From NCBI GenBank assembly GCA_036266975.1, contig DATAWZ010000228.1:1-12573 (forward strand): DNA of 12,573 bases. Reading direction: 5' to 3'. The notes beneath the pieces were generated by a model, which saw only the letters and a list, made by a program, of their open reading frames with translations, did no database searches and was not told the origin of the DNA. Below are positions 1-7,131 of the stretch, one piece after another (position 1 is the first letter of the stretch; the number at the start of each line of letters is the position of its first letter). This stretch comes from DATAWZ01 sp036266975. GTDB lineage: Bacteria; Actinomycetota; Thermoleophilia; Solirubrobacterales; Solirubrobacteraceae. A program made the translations under genes and the position numbers.

Positions 1-33
1 ATTCACTAAGCCACGGGGACGGACGGAGTCCGT

Positions 34-58
34 ACGCCGGTTCCGCCGGAACCGGCGT
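34..58. terminator. Perfect 11-bp hairpin, likely terminator of an upstream gene
   Basis: The arms ACGCCGGTTCC (34-44) and GGAACCGGCGT (48-58) pair perfectly around a 3-base loop. A smaller inverted repeat (ACGGA/TCCGT) lies just to the left. No T-tract follows, as is common for terminators in high-GC actinobacteria. It probably ends whatever gene lies left of the window, but it could also sit in the leader of the gene starting at 136. Confidence 0.5.
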
Positions 59-135
59 GGACCCCGCGTGAAGCTGTACCCGGCGGCTCGCGGGCCGTTG
101 GGGTGCCCCTGCAACCTGGGAACTGGGAGACAACT

Positions 136-648
136 GTGAGACGTCGAATCTGGCTGGTGGGTGCGGCACTGAGCGTGGGTCCACTGGCGTTGGGGCTCAC
201 GACCGCAGCGGCGGCAAAGACTGCGGCGACGGCGAAGAGCCAGACCAAGCCGACCAAGATCACGTGCCAGACACATACGTCGATCGCGATCGCCCAAGGG
301 GCGACCGGAGTCACGCCGCCCGCCGCCGCCGGCGACGAGTTCGGCACCATGCAGTGCGGCAAGAAGCTGGGTACGGGCGTGCAGGCGGACACCTTCACCG
401 TTCCGACCGGCGGCGACACGGTCGCTAAGTACCGGATGTTCTTCGCCACCGGGGTGCTCCATGGGACCTACGACCTCACGCCCCAGACCACCGCGCTGAA
501 CTTCCTGCAGACGAGTTGGACGGGCAAGCTCGTCATCATCGGCGGGACCGGCGCCTACAAGGGCGCCACCGGGAGCGGCACGATGACCTGTCAGACGTCC
601 GACTCGATTCACACGGTCTGCACCGACAAGCTGAAGCTCAAGCTCTAG
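136..648 (+). CDS. Secreted small protein, allene-oxide-cyclase/dirigent-barrel-like
   Basis: I chose the GTG at 136 because GGGAGA (125-130) lies at good spacing before it; an in-frame ATG at 103 lacks such a site. The 170-aa product opens with an Arg-rich n-region (RRR), a hydrophobic core (about residues 5-22) and an Ala-rich cleavage region, so it should be exported by Sec. The mature part is rich in Thr and Gly. It ends with the pattern IIGGTGAYKGATGSGTM, which resembles the GGTG.Y.GA.G motif of allene oxide cyclase-like and dirigent-like beta-barrels found as hypothetical secreted proteins in actinobacteria. Four mature Cys (TC, QCG, TCQ, VCT) could form two disulfides. No catalytic function can be assigned. 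The stop TAG lies in a CTAG. No operon partner is close: the next gene starts about 325 bases on. Confidence 0.8.
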   Translation: MRRRIWLVGAALSVGPLALGLTTAAAAKTAATAKSQTKPTKITCQTHTSIAIAQGATGVTPPAAAGDEFGTMQCGKKLGTGVQADTFTVPTGGDTVAKYRMFFATGVLHGTYDLTPQTTALNFLQTSWTGKLVIIGGTGAYKGATGSGTMTCQTSDSIHTVCTDKLKLKL

Positions 649-972
649 CCTCGTTGCGCGCGGAGCGCCGGTGGCCGAGCGACGCAGCACGGAGAACGGG
701 CTGCTCGCGCTCGGTCACCGGTGGCCCGCGAGTGCGTCAGGGAGCCTCGCTGAAATGGTGAGCGCGGCGTGTCGACCCGAGGCGGCCCTTCCCCGGTGCG
801 TTGTCCTCTCGCCTGCGGGAGACGGGCTCGCCCGGTGGACAGGAAGCGTCGTTGCCCCGGCGCGGGCGAGGGGCCGGTCCGGCCTTTACCGCTCTGTGAG
901 CCCGTGCATGTCCGTGCGGCGAGGACGCCTGCGCTGATCGGACCGCTCGACAGCGGGACGTGGTGGTGATCG
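649..972. other. Intergenic stretch, no supported gene
   Basis: These 324 bases are GC-rich. Open frames on both strands have the Arg/Pro/Gly-rich composition of shadow translations and no recognisable domain. I see no tRNA, repeat or clear promoter. It presumably holds the promoter of the phosphoesterase gene at 973. Confidence 0.5.
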
Positions 973-2886
973 GTGGGGTCTGATCGAGCTCGCCCGGCCG
1001 TGAGCGTCCGCTGCTGTCACGAATGCGGGGTGCGACTTGCCCACGATCAGCGCTACTGCGTTGCCTGCGGCGCGCGGCGAGGAGCTTTGCCCGCGGCCGT
1101 CGCGGCGCTGATCGCGACGGTCGTCGAGGAGGGTCTGAGCGCGTCGACCGTGCCGGTGCGCACGGCCGACGCGGAGCACGCGAGCGCGGCGCCGCTCGCG
1201 GGGCCGTCCCCGATCCGCGACCGAGCGGGCGACTGGCGCGGCTGGGTCCCGACGCCGCGACTGGCCTCGTTCGCGGCGATCGCGGTTCTCGCCTGCGGTG
1301 TCGAGCTCGGGGTGGCGGTCGGCACCGGCAACGTTCCCACCCTCGCGCGGGCCGGGCTGCTGATCGTCGCACCGAGACCCGCGCAGCCTGCCAGCGTCGC
1401 CACCACGCCGGCGATCACGAGCCAGGTCGCAACGCCGCCGCCGGCCGCCGCCGGCGGCGGCAGCGGCGGCGGCGCATCGGGATCTGCCCGAGCCGCCCCG
1501 CAGGTCCCCACGACGGGCACCACCACGACCCCCATCACCACCAGCAGCACTTCGACCACGCCAAGCGGCGCGCCGAATCCCTACGGCCTGCCCCCGATCA
1601 AGCACGTCTTCCTGATCGTGCTCGGCAACGACGGCTACAGCCAGTCCTTCGACTCACGCGATCGTTACCTCGCGCACACGCTCCCCAAGCAGGGCGAGTT
1701 GGTGAACTTCTACTACGCCGTCGCCGGCAGCGAGTTGGCGAACGAGATCGCGTTGATCAGCGGCCAGGGCCCCACGCCTCAGACCGAGAGCGACTGCCCG
1801 GACTACACGAACATCGAGCCCGCCGGCCAGGGCCCGCTCGACCAGGTCCTCGGTGATGGCTGCGTGTACCCGCGACGGACAGAGACACTCGCCGGCCAGC
1901 TCAGCAGCGCGAAGCTGGCCTGGAAGGCCTACGTCCAGGGCATGGCCAGCGGACCCCCGGCGCAGCGGTCGGCGGCCTGCCGTCGTCCCGGTCTGGGGGG
2001 CTTCGACGCCGATCAGGTCGCCCGGCCCAACGATCCCTACGTGACCTGGCGCAATCCGTTCGTCTATTTCCACTCGCTGCTCGACACGGGTGCGTGCAGC
2101 ACCGGCGACGTGGACCTTGGCCAACTCGCGACCGACCTGAAGGCGGTCGGGATGACCCCGAACCTCTCGTACATCGTCCCGGATCCGTGTGACGACGGCA
2201 GCCTGCAGCCCTGCTCGCTCGGCGCTGCCGGCGGACTCGGGCCGGTCGACCGCTTCTTGCGTACGGTCGTCCCAGAGATCGAGCACTCCGCGGCCTACAA
2301 GGCCAATGGCCTGATCGCGATCACGTTTGACGAGGCCCCGCAGACGGGGCCGGATGCTGACGCCGGCGGCTGCTGCGGGAACCCGACATATCCGAACCTG
2401 CCGACGCCGAGGACGAGCACAACCACGACGAGCCCAGCCCCGACGAGTGAGACCCCGGCCTCGACGACCGTGGCCACCACTGGGACGCCCTCGCCGACGA
2501 CGACGAGCACGACCACCACGACCTCGACGACCGCGACGACGCCGCCCGCGAGCACCACCACCGGCAGCGCGCCCGCGACGTCGAGCACTACGACCGCACC
2601 GCCGAGCGCGACGACGACGACGTCAAGCACGCCGACTCCCCCTGCCCTCGGTGTCGGACAGGGGCAGATCACCGCGGCCGGAGGGGGCGGCCACGTCGGG
2701 CTGCTGCTGATCTCACCGTATGTGAAGGCGGGTACGGTCGATGTCGTCGACTACTTCAACGACTACTCGCTGCTGGCCACCATCGAGGACCTCTTCGCGC
2801 TCAAGCACCTCGGATATGCGCGAGAGCCCGCGCTGCCGGCGCTCGGATCCAGCGTGTTTGAGTCGATGAAGCAGCCACTCGCCTGA
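973..2886 (+). CDS. Zinc-ribbon, membrane-anchored phosphoesterase-family protein
   Basis: The 637-aa product has four parts. An N-terminal zinc ribbon has Cys pairs 15/18 and 29/32 (CHECG...CVACG). A basic/linker stretch is followed by one membrane segment (about 97-117). A Gly/Thr-rich spacer (about 155-200) leads to a domain from about 207 to the end that resembles the phosphoesterase family (PF04185; phospholipase C/acid phosphatase-like). Landmarks are IKHVFLIVLGNDGY, YVTWRNPFVYFHSL, LSYIVPDPCDDGS, LIAITFDEAP, GCCGNPTYPNLP, GLLLISPYVKAGTVD and YSLLATIEDLFALKHLGY. The topology should be ribbon inside, catalytic domain outside. A Thr/Ser/Pro run of about 80 residues (about 477-556) interrupts the domain. 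The family's usual ENRSFD active-site start reads GNDGYSQSFD and the GGFYDHV part is missing, so activity is uncertain. GTG 973 has a weak GGTGGTGAT upstream; GTG 1000 (protein starting SVRCCHECG) is an equally credible start. Confidence 0.85.
   Translation: MGSDRARPAVSVRCCHECGVRLAHDQRYCVACGARRGALPAAVAALIATVVEEGLSASTVPVRTADAEHASAAPLAGPSPIRDRAGDWRGWVPTPRLASFAAIAVLACGVELGVAVGTGNVPTLARAGLLIVAPRPAQPASVATTPAITSQVATPPPAAAGGGSGGGASGSARAAPQVPTTGTTTTPITTSSTSTTPSGAPNPYGLPPIKHVFLIVLGNDGYSQSFDSRDRYLAHTLPKQGELVNFYYAVAGSELANEIALISGQGPTPQTESDCPDYTNIEPAGQGPLDQVLGDGCVYPRRTETLAGQLSSAKLAWKAYVQGMASGPPAQRSAACRRPGLGGFDADQVARPNDPYVTWRNPFVYFHSLLDTGACSTGDVDLGQLATDLKAVGMTPNLSYIVPDPCDDGSLQPCSLGAAGGLGPVDRFLRTVVPEIEHSAAYKANGLIAITFDEAPQTGPDADAGGCCGNPTYPNLPTPRTSTTTTSPAPTSETPASTTVATTGTPSPTTTSTTTTTSTTATTPPASTTTGSAPATSSTTTAPPSATTTTSSTPTPPALGVGQGQITAAGGGGHVGLLLISPYVKAGTVDVVDYFNDYSLLATIEDLFALKHLGYAREPALPALGSSVFESMKQPLA
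2400..2640 (+). repeat. Low-complexity Thr/Ser/Pro codon tract inside the phosphoesterase gene
   Basis: Degenerate ACG/ACC/AGC/CCG triplets encode runs such as TTTTSTTTTTST between the GCCGNPTYPNLP block and the GGGGHVGLLLISPY block. A shorter Thr-rich tract with the same look is at about 1510-1565. Such tracts vary in length between strains and often carry O-linked mannose on exported actinobacterial proteins; glycosylation here is an inference. Confidence 0.8.
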
Positions 2887-3245
2887 GCGGGGAGTACCAT
2901 CCACGGCTGTGCCGAGGCCTGGCGCGACGCGCAGGCCGATGCGCCCACGGGCGGTGCGCCGGGCGCCAGGGCCGGCTCGCCCATGGCTTGGCCCGGCTCG
3001 ACCTCGCAGCGCACCAGCGCAGCCTGCGGCTCGTCGTGCTCGAAGTGCTGATCGGCGGCGGGGACGACCCGATCACCATCCCGTACGGCATCCGGACCCA
3101 TGCGGCCCGGCGACCGGAGGCATCTCCAGCGTGGGAGCAGTCAGTTAGGATCCCCGGCGAGCGGCGACCCGTCGACAGTCGCGATGAAGCGCGGTGGAAC
3201 GGACGGTGCCGCACCCTGGACCGTCGAGCTCCCATCCCTGACCCG
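2887..3245. other. Intergenic stretch with a possible -10 box
   Basis: The downstream gene's frame is open back to 2988, but that extension has no family match, so I treat it as non-coding. The hexamer TAGGAT at 3146-3151 fits the actinobacterial -10 pattern TAGRRT and would start a transcript near 3158; I see no convincing -35. Nothing else is recognisable. A stretch around 3040-3110 looks coding-like on both strands and may be a relic. Confidence 0.4.
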
Positions 3246-4097
3246 TTGCGCACCCTGAGAGCGCTGCCGGCGCGCACCGCCGCCGCGGCGCGTCGCCGTC
3301 CCCGGTGGTGGCTGGAGCTCGTGCTCGTGGCGCTGCTGCTGTTCGTGTACGACCTGGTCACGAACCTGGCGCCGTTGCGCCGGGCGGCGGCGATCCGGCA
3401 CGGCCGCGACCTGCTGCGGATCGAGCACTCGCTGCACCTCTCGCCCGAGCGCTCGCTCGATCGCTGGCTCAGCCACCACCACGGGCTCGCGCTCGCGCTC
3501 GCCGACGTCTACGACAACGCCCACTTCGTCGTGACCTTCGGGGTACTGCTGTGGCTGTGGATCTGGCATTCCGACCGCTATGTGCCGCTGCGCCGCGCGC
3601 TGGTGCTGACCAACCTGCTCGCCTTCGCCGTGTTCCTCCTGTACCCGACCGCGCCGCCGCGACTGCTGCCGGGCCAGGGCTACATCGACGTCGTGGCCCA
3701 GACCGGCGCGATCGGCTCCTGGCATACCGGCGCGCTCTCGCACGACGCAGATCAGTACGCGGCGATGCCCTCGCTGCACCTCGCCTGGGCCTGGTGGTCG
3801 GTGATCTCGCTCGCGCTGGTCGTGCGCGGACGCCTCTGGCGCGGGCTGTTCGGGCTCTACCCGCTGCTCGTCGGATTCGTGGTCCTCTCGACCGGCAACC
3901 ACTACCTGATCGATGCGGTCGCGGGCAGCGCGCTTGCGTTTCTGTCGGTCTGGCTCGGGCGCCGGGAGCCGCGCACGGTGCCCGCGGTGCGGCGACTCTA
4001 CCCGCTCGGCCTGCGAGCGGTGGACGGCGCGGCGGGGGTCTGGGCGATGCTCGGACCCGAGCGCGAGGCGCCCGCGGCCCGCGAGTCCGAGGCCTGA
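3246..4097 (+). CDS. PAP2_3-type (Aur1/inositol-phosphorylceramide-synthase-like) membrane phosphatase
   Basis: This is a polytopic membrane protein of about 283 aa. It shows the three signature blocks of the PAP2 subfamily that includes Aur1-like enzymes: LLYPTAPPRLLP, AAMPSLHLAWAWW and STGNHYLIDAVAG. The His residues in SLH and GNH are the expected phosphohistidine/acid-base pair. Known members cleave or transfer phospho-groups on lipid headgroups at the outer membrane face; the substrate here is unknown. Helices are visible at LVLVALLLFVYDL, FVVTFGVLLWLWIW, LVLTNLLAFAVFLLY, VVSLALVV-like and FGLYPLLVGFVVL. The frame is open from an ATG at 2988, but residues before 3246 do not look like the family. 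The TTG at 3246 gives MRTLRALPART followed by the first helix and is the only in-frame start between about 3045 and 3320, though its ribosome binding site is poor. The gene stands alone on its strand. Confidence 0.82.
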   Translation: MRTLRALPARTAAAARRRPRWWLELVLVALLLFVYDLVTNLAPLRRAAAIRHGRDLLRIEHSLHLSPERSLDRWLSHHHGLALALADVYDNAHFVVTFGVLLWLWIWHSDRYVPLRRALVLTNLLAFAVFLLYPTAPPRLLPGQGYIDVVAQTGAIGSWHTGALSHDADQYAAMPSLHLAWAWWSVISLALVVRGRLWRGLFGLYPLLVGFVVLSTGNHYLIDAVAGSALAFLSVWLGRREPRTVPAVRRLYPLGLRAVDGAAGVWAMLGPEREAPAARESEA

Positions 4098-4944
4098 TCG
4101 CGGACGCGGCGCTCAGGCGCATCGTCATCGCCGCGAGCTGGTCGGCCACTTCGTCCGGGCCGAGATCGCCCTCGCGGTCGTACCCCTCGGTGCGCCGGTT
4201 GCCCCACGGCGAGGATCGATCGTGCCATCAGCCTCGGCCGCCGCGGCCGGCAGCGGGCGCTGATCGCTGAAGAGGCTCGTGACCGGCCCGAGGTTCTCGA
4301 CGAGCGTCCGCGCGCACGGACGGTCTCGGCGACAACGGTCGGCTCGTCGTCATGGGCGGCGCGGATCTGCGCGAACTCCTCGCCGAACGGGTCGAAGGGG
4401 GCCTCATGGATCTGGCGAACATCACGAGGCTCACCACTCGTGAAGCACTGGTGATCGACGGGACAACGAGATCGAACGGCCGCTGGCCCGCGAGGAGAAG
4501 ACCCGACCGGCGGCGTGCACGAACTGCGGGGTGCCGGCCAGCCCGGGGCCGGTCTTCTGCCGGCGCTGCGAAAGCGTCCTGATGGCCCGCGGCGGTCGGC
4601 GGCTGCTCGCCGATGCGTCCTCGTAACCGAGGATTCACATCACGAGGGCCGCGCTGGTGGACACTGACGGCGCGCACGTCAGGCGCGCCGCTCACGACCA
4701 TCATCGTCGCCCCAGCAGCGTTCGCGGCACCACTGCGCGCCTCGCGTCGATCCGGTCATCGCGCAGCGGCGGCTCTCGGCGCCTGACGTGCGCAACCTCC
4801 ATGGCAGCGCGTGACCCATCGACGGGATTCACCCGTCCCCTGATCGCGCTCTGCGGCCAGAGCGCGCAGACCGGGCACGAGCACCGATGGCGACGACGGC
4901 TCGCTGCTGCGCTCGCTCGAGGACCTCTTCGGCCCGGCCAGACT
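4098..4944. other. Gene-poor stretch with decayed coding fragments
   Basis: No intact gene is supported in these about 850 bases. Protein-like segments appear in changing frames. On + at about 4215-4317 there is a helical charged stretch (IDRAISLGRR...ALIAEEARDRPEVLDE). The broken zinc-ribbon gene follows (4352-4626), then a phosphoesterase-like tail ends at 4960. On the minus strand at about 4096-4203 there is a short acidic segment (YDREGDLGPDEVADQLAAM). Short pieces in different frames suggest a region collecting deletions. Confidence 0.5.
4352..4626 (+). pseudogene. Frameshifted small zinc-ribbon protein gene
   Basis: One frame from ATG 4352 reads MGGADLRELLAERVEGG, then DLANITRLTTREALVIDG, and degenerates into Arg/Pro-rich shadow. 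The next frame then reads DNEIERPLAREEKTRPAAC, followed by a clear zinc ribbon (CTNCG...FCRRCES), and stops at TAA 4624-4626. The frames join exactly if the GGG at 4460-4462 were GGGG (VIDG-DNEIER). So either one G was lost or the base call is wrong in a homopolymer. Repaired, the protein would be about 91 aa: a charged helical N-terminus and a C-terminal four-Cys ribbon. I do not recognise the family. The frame is also open upstream of 4352 (LGDNGRLVV), so the original gene may have been longer. Confidence 0.5.
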
Positions 4945-4960
4945 CTACTCCGACGCCTGA
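4865..4960 (+). pseudogene. Possible 3' remnant of a second phosphoesterase gene
   Basis: The frame ending at TGA 4958-4960 reads RPGTSTDGDDG then SLLRSLEDLFGPARLYSDA. This matches the layout of the intact phosphoesterase C-terminus in this window (AGTVD...DYSLLATIEDLFALKHLGY): a PGT turn, then SLL-x-(S/T)-(I/L)-EDLF. No upstream catalytic blocks are visible in any frame nearby, so only the tail would remain. It overlaps the 3' end of the minus-strand DUF2334 gene by 16 bases. The match is short and made by eye. Confidence 0.35.
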
Positions 4961-5649
4961 GCGAGCTCGTCGTAGGTGATCGCCGTGCGGCGCCCGCGGG
5001 CGGCCCGCAGCACCGACTCGACGGCGAGCATGTGGCGCGGGTAGCGCAGGTCGCCGGGGCGCACGTCGATGCGCAGCGTCTGCCCGGCGGACACCGCGCC
5101 GGCGCGCATCAGCAGCGGCGAGAGCGCGCGCCGGCAGGGCCCGGCGGTCGACAGGCCGAAGGCGGGGGCGAGCAGGTCGGCGCTCGAGGTCCCACATTCG
5201 GGCGCGACGCAGTGCAGGTGCAGCAGCGAGGCCCACCAGCGAAAGCGCGCGCCGAGCGCCTCGCGCAGCGCCTGGGTGTAGGCGTAGCCGGGCGCGACGA
5301 AGCCCTCGGGCTCGATGCCGGCGAGCTTGAGCACCCGCCAGCCCGCCTCGACCGCGCGCCGGGCCTCGCCGCCGTCCAGGCCCACGAACTCGCCGCGGCC
5401 GAGCACGCGCGGGGGGTGCTGGAAGCCGTGCTGGGCGATCGCGTCGCCCGCCCGCCGGCAGTCGCTCAGCCACGCGACCATCTCCGGCGAGCGCGAGCCC
5501 GCGGGGTGCAGGTCGCGGGCCGGGATCACCAGCAGGGTGACGCGGTCGATGTCGTGATCGGCCAGCCAGTCGCGCAGCAGCGCACAGCGTTCGTAGGTGG
5601 CCGGCTCGACATCGTGCACGGCCACGGCGATCCGACCGCCGGCGCGCAT
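4945..5649 (-). CDS. DUF2334 / polysaccharide-deacetylase-like protein
   Basis: The 234-aa product starts MRAGGRIAVAVHDVEPATYE, the typical opening of DUF2334 proteins: a beta strand ending in the metal-binding His-Asp pair (H12, D13). VTLLVIPARD and the IAQHGFQH block (H74, H78) follow, so the expected metal ligands of this NodB-like fold are present. Later landmarks are GFVAPGYAYTQALREALG and RIDVRPGDLRYP. The role is presumed hydrolysis of an acyl or sugar group on a polysaccharide; the substrate is unknown. The frame is open to a GTG at 5727 (MPRIMHAEQVISHD...), but those 26 extra residues precede the usual family start and span AT-richer DNA that looks like upstream sequence, so I prefer ATG 5649. 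No clear Shine-Dalgarno is seen at either start. The gene is convergent with the decayed region to its left. Confidence 0.82.
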   Translation of the reverse strand: MRAGGRIAVAVHDVEPATYERCALLRDWLADHDIDRVTLLVIPARDLHPAGSRSPEMVAWLSDCRRAGDAIAQHGFQHPPRVLGRGEFVGLDGGEARRAVEAGWRVLKLAGIEPEGFVAPGYAYTQALREALGARFRWWASLLHLHCVAPECGTSSADLLAPAFGLSTAGPCRRALSPLLMRAGAVSAGQTLRIDVRPGDLRYPRHMLAVESVLRAARGRRTAITYDELAQASE

Positions 5650-5779
5650 CAGGCGGGTCCGGTAAGTGCTCTGACGTGATCGCAGATCATGCGAAATTAC
5701 CTGCTCAGCATGCATTATTCGCGGCACGGTGAGCCCAGGCGTGAACAGCCCGTGAAGGTCGCTGCCCCGTTGCCGGCTT

Positions 5780-5810
5780 TTTACATCGGCGAAGGCTCGC
5801 GGCCTACACT
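5780..5810 (+). promoter_or_regulatory. Putative promoter for a leaderless transcript
   Basis: TTTACA (5780-5785) and TACACT (5805-5810, fits TANNNT) are 19 bases apart. The last base of the -10 is six bases before ATG 5817, so transcription would start at or next to the A of the start codon. There is no Shine-Dalgarno before this ATG, which agrees with leaderless translation. Confidence 0.45.
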
Positions 5811-5816
5811 CGGTAC

Positions 5817-6047
5817 ATGATGAGCGTCGACATGCCCGCCCGGGTGCGCTCGGACATCCTCCTCCGCGCCCACGACGGCGACACGCTGGAGCAGATCGAG
5901 CACGACCTGATCGAACCCTGCCCGGTGGGCGAGGACGCCAAGTCCGGCCTGTGGCTGTACGCCTGGACGACCCGGGCGCTGCGCCGCCGCGGCCCGACGC
6001 CCTCGCCGCTCAGCGCCGCCGAGCGGCCGCTGTACCCGCGCCGCTGA
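5817..6047 (+). CDS. Hypothetical 76-aa protein
   Basis: The product begins MMSVDMPARVRSDILL and continues with an acidic, helical stretch (DTLEQIEHDLIEPCP), then a segment rich in aromatics (SGLWLYAWTTRALRRRG) and a Pro/Arg-rich tail. It has a single Cys, no signal peptide and no membrane segment. Codons favour G/C in third position across the whole frame, and a -10-like box lies six bases before the start, which together support a real gene. I do not recognise a named family. It is alone between a divergent DUF2334 gene and uppP, about 170 bases upstream of the latter. Confidence 0.65.
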   Translation: MMSVDMPARVRSDILLRAHDGDTLEQIEHDLIEPCPVGEDAKSGLWLYAWTTRALRRRGPTPSPLSAAERPLYPRR

Positions 6048-6058
6048 CGCGCGCCCGG

Positions 6059-6072
6059 TGAGAGCACTCTCA
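6059..6072. promoter_or_regulatory. Palindrome upstream of uppP, possible operator
   Basis: TGAGAG-CA-CTCTCA is a perfect 6-bp inverted repeat with a 2-base centre. It lies 12 bases after the stop of the 76-aa gene and about 25 bases upstream of a TANNNT box (TAAGCT, 6097-6102) that may serve uppP. The position suits an operator; it could also be a small hairpin ending the upstream transcript. Confidence 0.3.
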
Positions 6073-6096
6073 GAGCCTGGCGCGCGGGCCACCTTC

Positions 6097-6102
6097 TAAG
6101 CT
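6097..6102 (+). promoter_or_regulatory. uppP: Possible -10 box of uppP
   Basis: TAAGCT fits the TANNNT pattern. A start near 6109 would leave a leader of about 108 bases. That leader contains a hairpin with arms CCTCGCC and GGCGAGG around 6142-6166 and the SD-like GCAGGA at 6205-6210. No good -35 is visible. Confidence 0.3.
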
Positions 6103-6216
6103 GCGTGGCCGCGTGAGCAGGCTGCGGATCCTCCGTCCGTCCTCGCCTTCGGCTGCGGGCGAGGGAGGGCCGTCCGCCGGCCGAGTTTCAACCACCAGGC
6201 AGCGGCAGGACGACGA

Positions 6217-7131
6217 ATGAGCACCCTTCATCTGCCGCTCGGGGCGGCGATCAGCTACTTCCAGTCGGTGGTCCTCGGGCTTCTTCAGGGCGTCACCGAG
6301 CTGTTTCCCATCTCGAGCCTGGGGCACACGGTGCTGTTCCCGACCCTGTTCGGCTGGAACAAGGTCGTCCACTTCCAGTCCCAGAGCGAGTCGCCGTGGC
6401 TCGCGTTCGTGGTCATGCTGCACGTCGGCAGCGCGCTCGGCCTGCTGTGGTTCTACCGGCGCGACTGGGTGGTCATCATCCGCGCGTTCTTCGTGACCCT
6501 GCGCACGCGGCGCATCGAGACGACCGACGAGCGGCTGGCCTGGCTGATCGTCGTGGCGAGCATCCCGGCCGGCATCCTCGGCATCGCCCTGGAGCACACC
6601 TTCCGGGTGCTGACCGCCAAGCCGACGGTCGCCGCGGCCTTTCTGATGGTCAACGGGGTCGTCCTCGTCGGCGCCGAGTGGGCGCGGCGGACCTCCGAGG
6701 TGCGCGACCTGGCCGTCCGCGAGGGGGCGCGCCCCGACGGCGCCCGCCGCCTGGAGACGCTCGAATACCGGGAGGCCGCGGTGGTCGGTCTCGCCCAGAG
6801 CACCGCGCTGGTCGCCGGGATCAGCCGCGAGGGCGTCACGATGGGGACCGGGCTGGCGCGCGGCCTGGACCACTCGGACTCGGCCCGCTTCGCCTTCCTG
6901 CTGGCCACGCCGATCATCCTCGCCGCCGGCCTGTTCAAGCTCGGCGACCTGCTCGGCCACAACGGCGCGGGCATCCGCGGCCAGTCGCTCGTCGCCTGCG
7001 CTTGCGCGGCGGTCGCCGCGGTGATCACCGTGCGCTTCCTGGTCAACTACTTCAAGACCAAGACGCTGACGCCGTTCGCGGTCTACTGCCTGCTGTTCGG
7101 GCTGGCGATGGTCATCTACAGCGCGACCTAA
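6217..7131 (+). CDS. uppP: Undecaprenyl-diphosphatase (BacA/UppP family)
   Basis: The 304-aa polytopic membrane protein dephosphorylates undecaprenyl pyrophosphate, recycling the lipid carrier for peptidoglycan and other envelope polymers. The first family motif is intact near residues 24-38 (LQGVTELFPISSLGH, with the catalytic Glu and Ser). The second motif, usually PG-x-SRSG-x-T, reads AGISREGVT (about 200-208): the Arg is kept but Pro is Ala and the second Ser is Glu. GLARGLDHSDSARFAFLLATPIILAAG follows as expected. Length is near the upper end of the usual 260-290, due to a charged loop (RRTSEVRDLAVREGARPDGARRLETLEYRE region). ATG 6217 has GCAGGA six bases upstream. The stop overlaps the left arm of an inverted repeat (7131-7145). 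No partner gene is co-transcribed. Confidence 0.93.
   Translation: MSTLHLPLGAAISYFQSVVLGLLQGVTELFPISSLGHTVLFPTLFGWNKVVHFQSQSESPWLAFVVMLHVGSALGLLWFYRRDWVVIIRAFFVTLRTRRIETTDERLAWLIVVASIPAGILGIALEHTFRVLTAKPTVAAAFLMVNGVVLVGAEWARRTSEVRDLAVREGARPDGARRLETLEYREAAVVGLAQSTALVAGISREGVTMGTGLARGLDHSDSARFAFLLATPIILAAGLFKLGDLLGHNGAGIRGQSLVACACAAVAAVITVRFLVNYFKTKTLTPFAVYCLLFGLAMVIYSAT

Noticed and set aside
3060..3120. tRNA-like or T-arm-like sequence near GCATCCGGACCCATGC
   Set aside because: No TTCRA loop and no matching acceptor, D or anticodon stems on either strand.
2988..3245. N-terminal extension of the PAP2-type protein from ATG 2988
   Set aside because: The added 86 residues have no family resemblance and a TAGRRT-type -10 box lies inside them; the family begins just before the first membrane helix.
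4657..5679. 340-codon open frame on the + strand
   Set aside because: It is the antisense shadow of the DUF2334 gene, which has clear motifs, and its own translation is Ala/Arg/Gly/His-rich without motifs.
5673..5690. TGATC-GCA-GATCA inverted repeat upstream of the DUF2334 gene as an operator
   Set aside because: Only five paired bases, which is expected by chance, and no further symmetry.
6070..6960. 296-codon open frame on the minus strand opposite uppP
   Set aside because: UppP motifs on the + strand are unambiguous; the minus translation is Asp/Arg/Gln-rich shadow.
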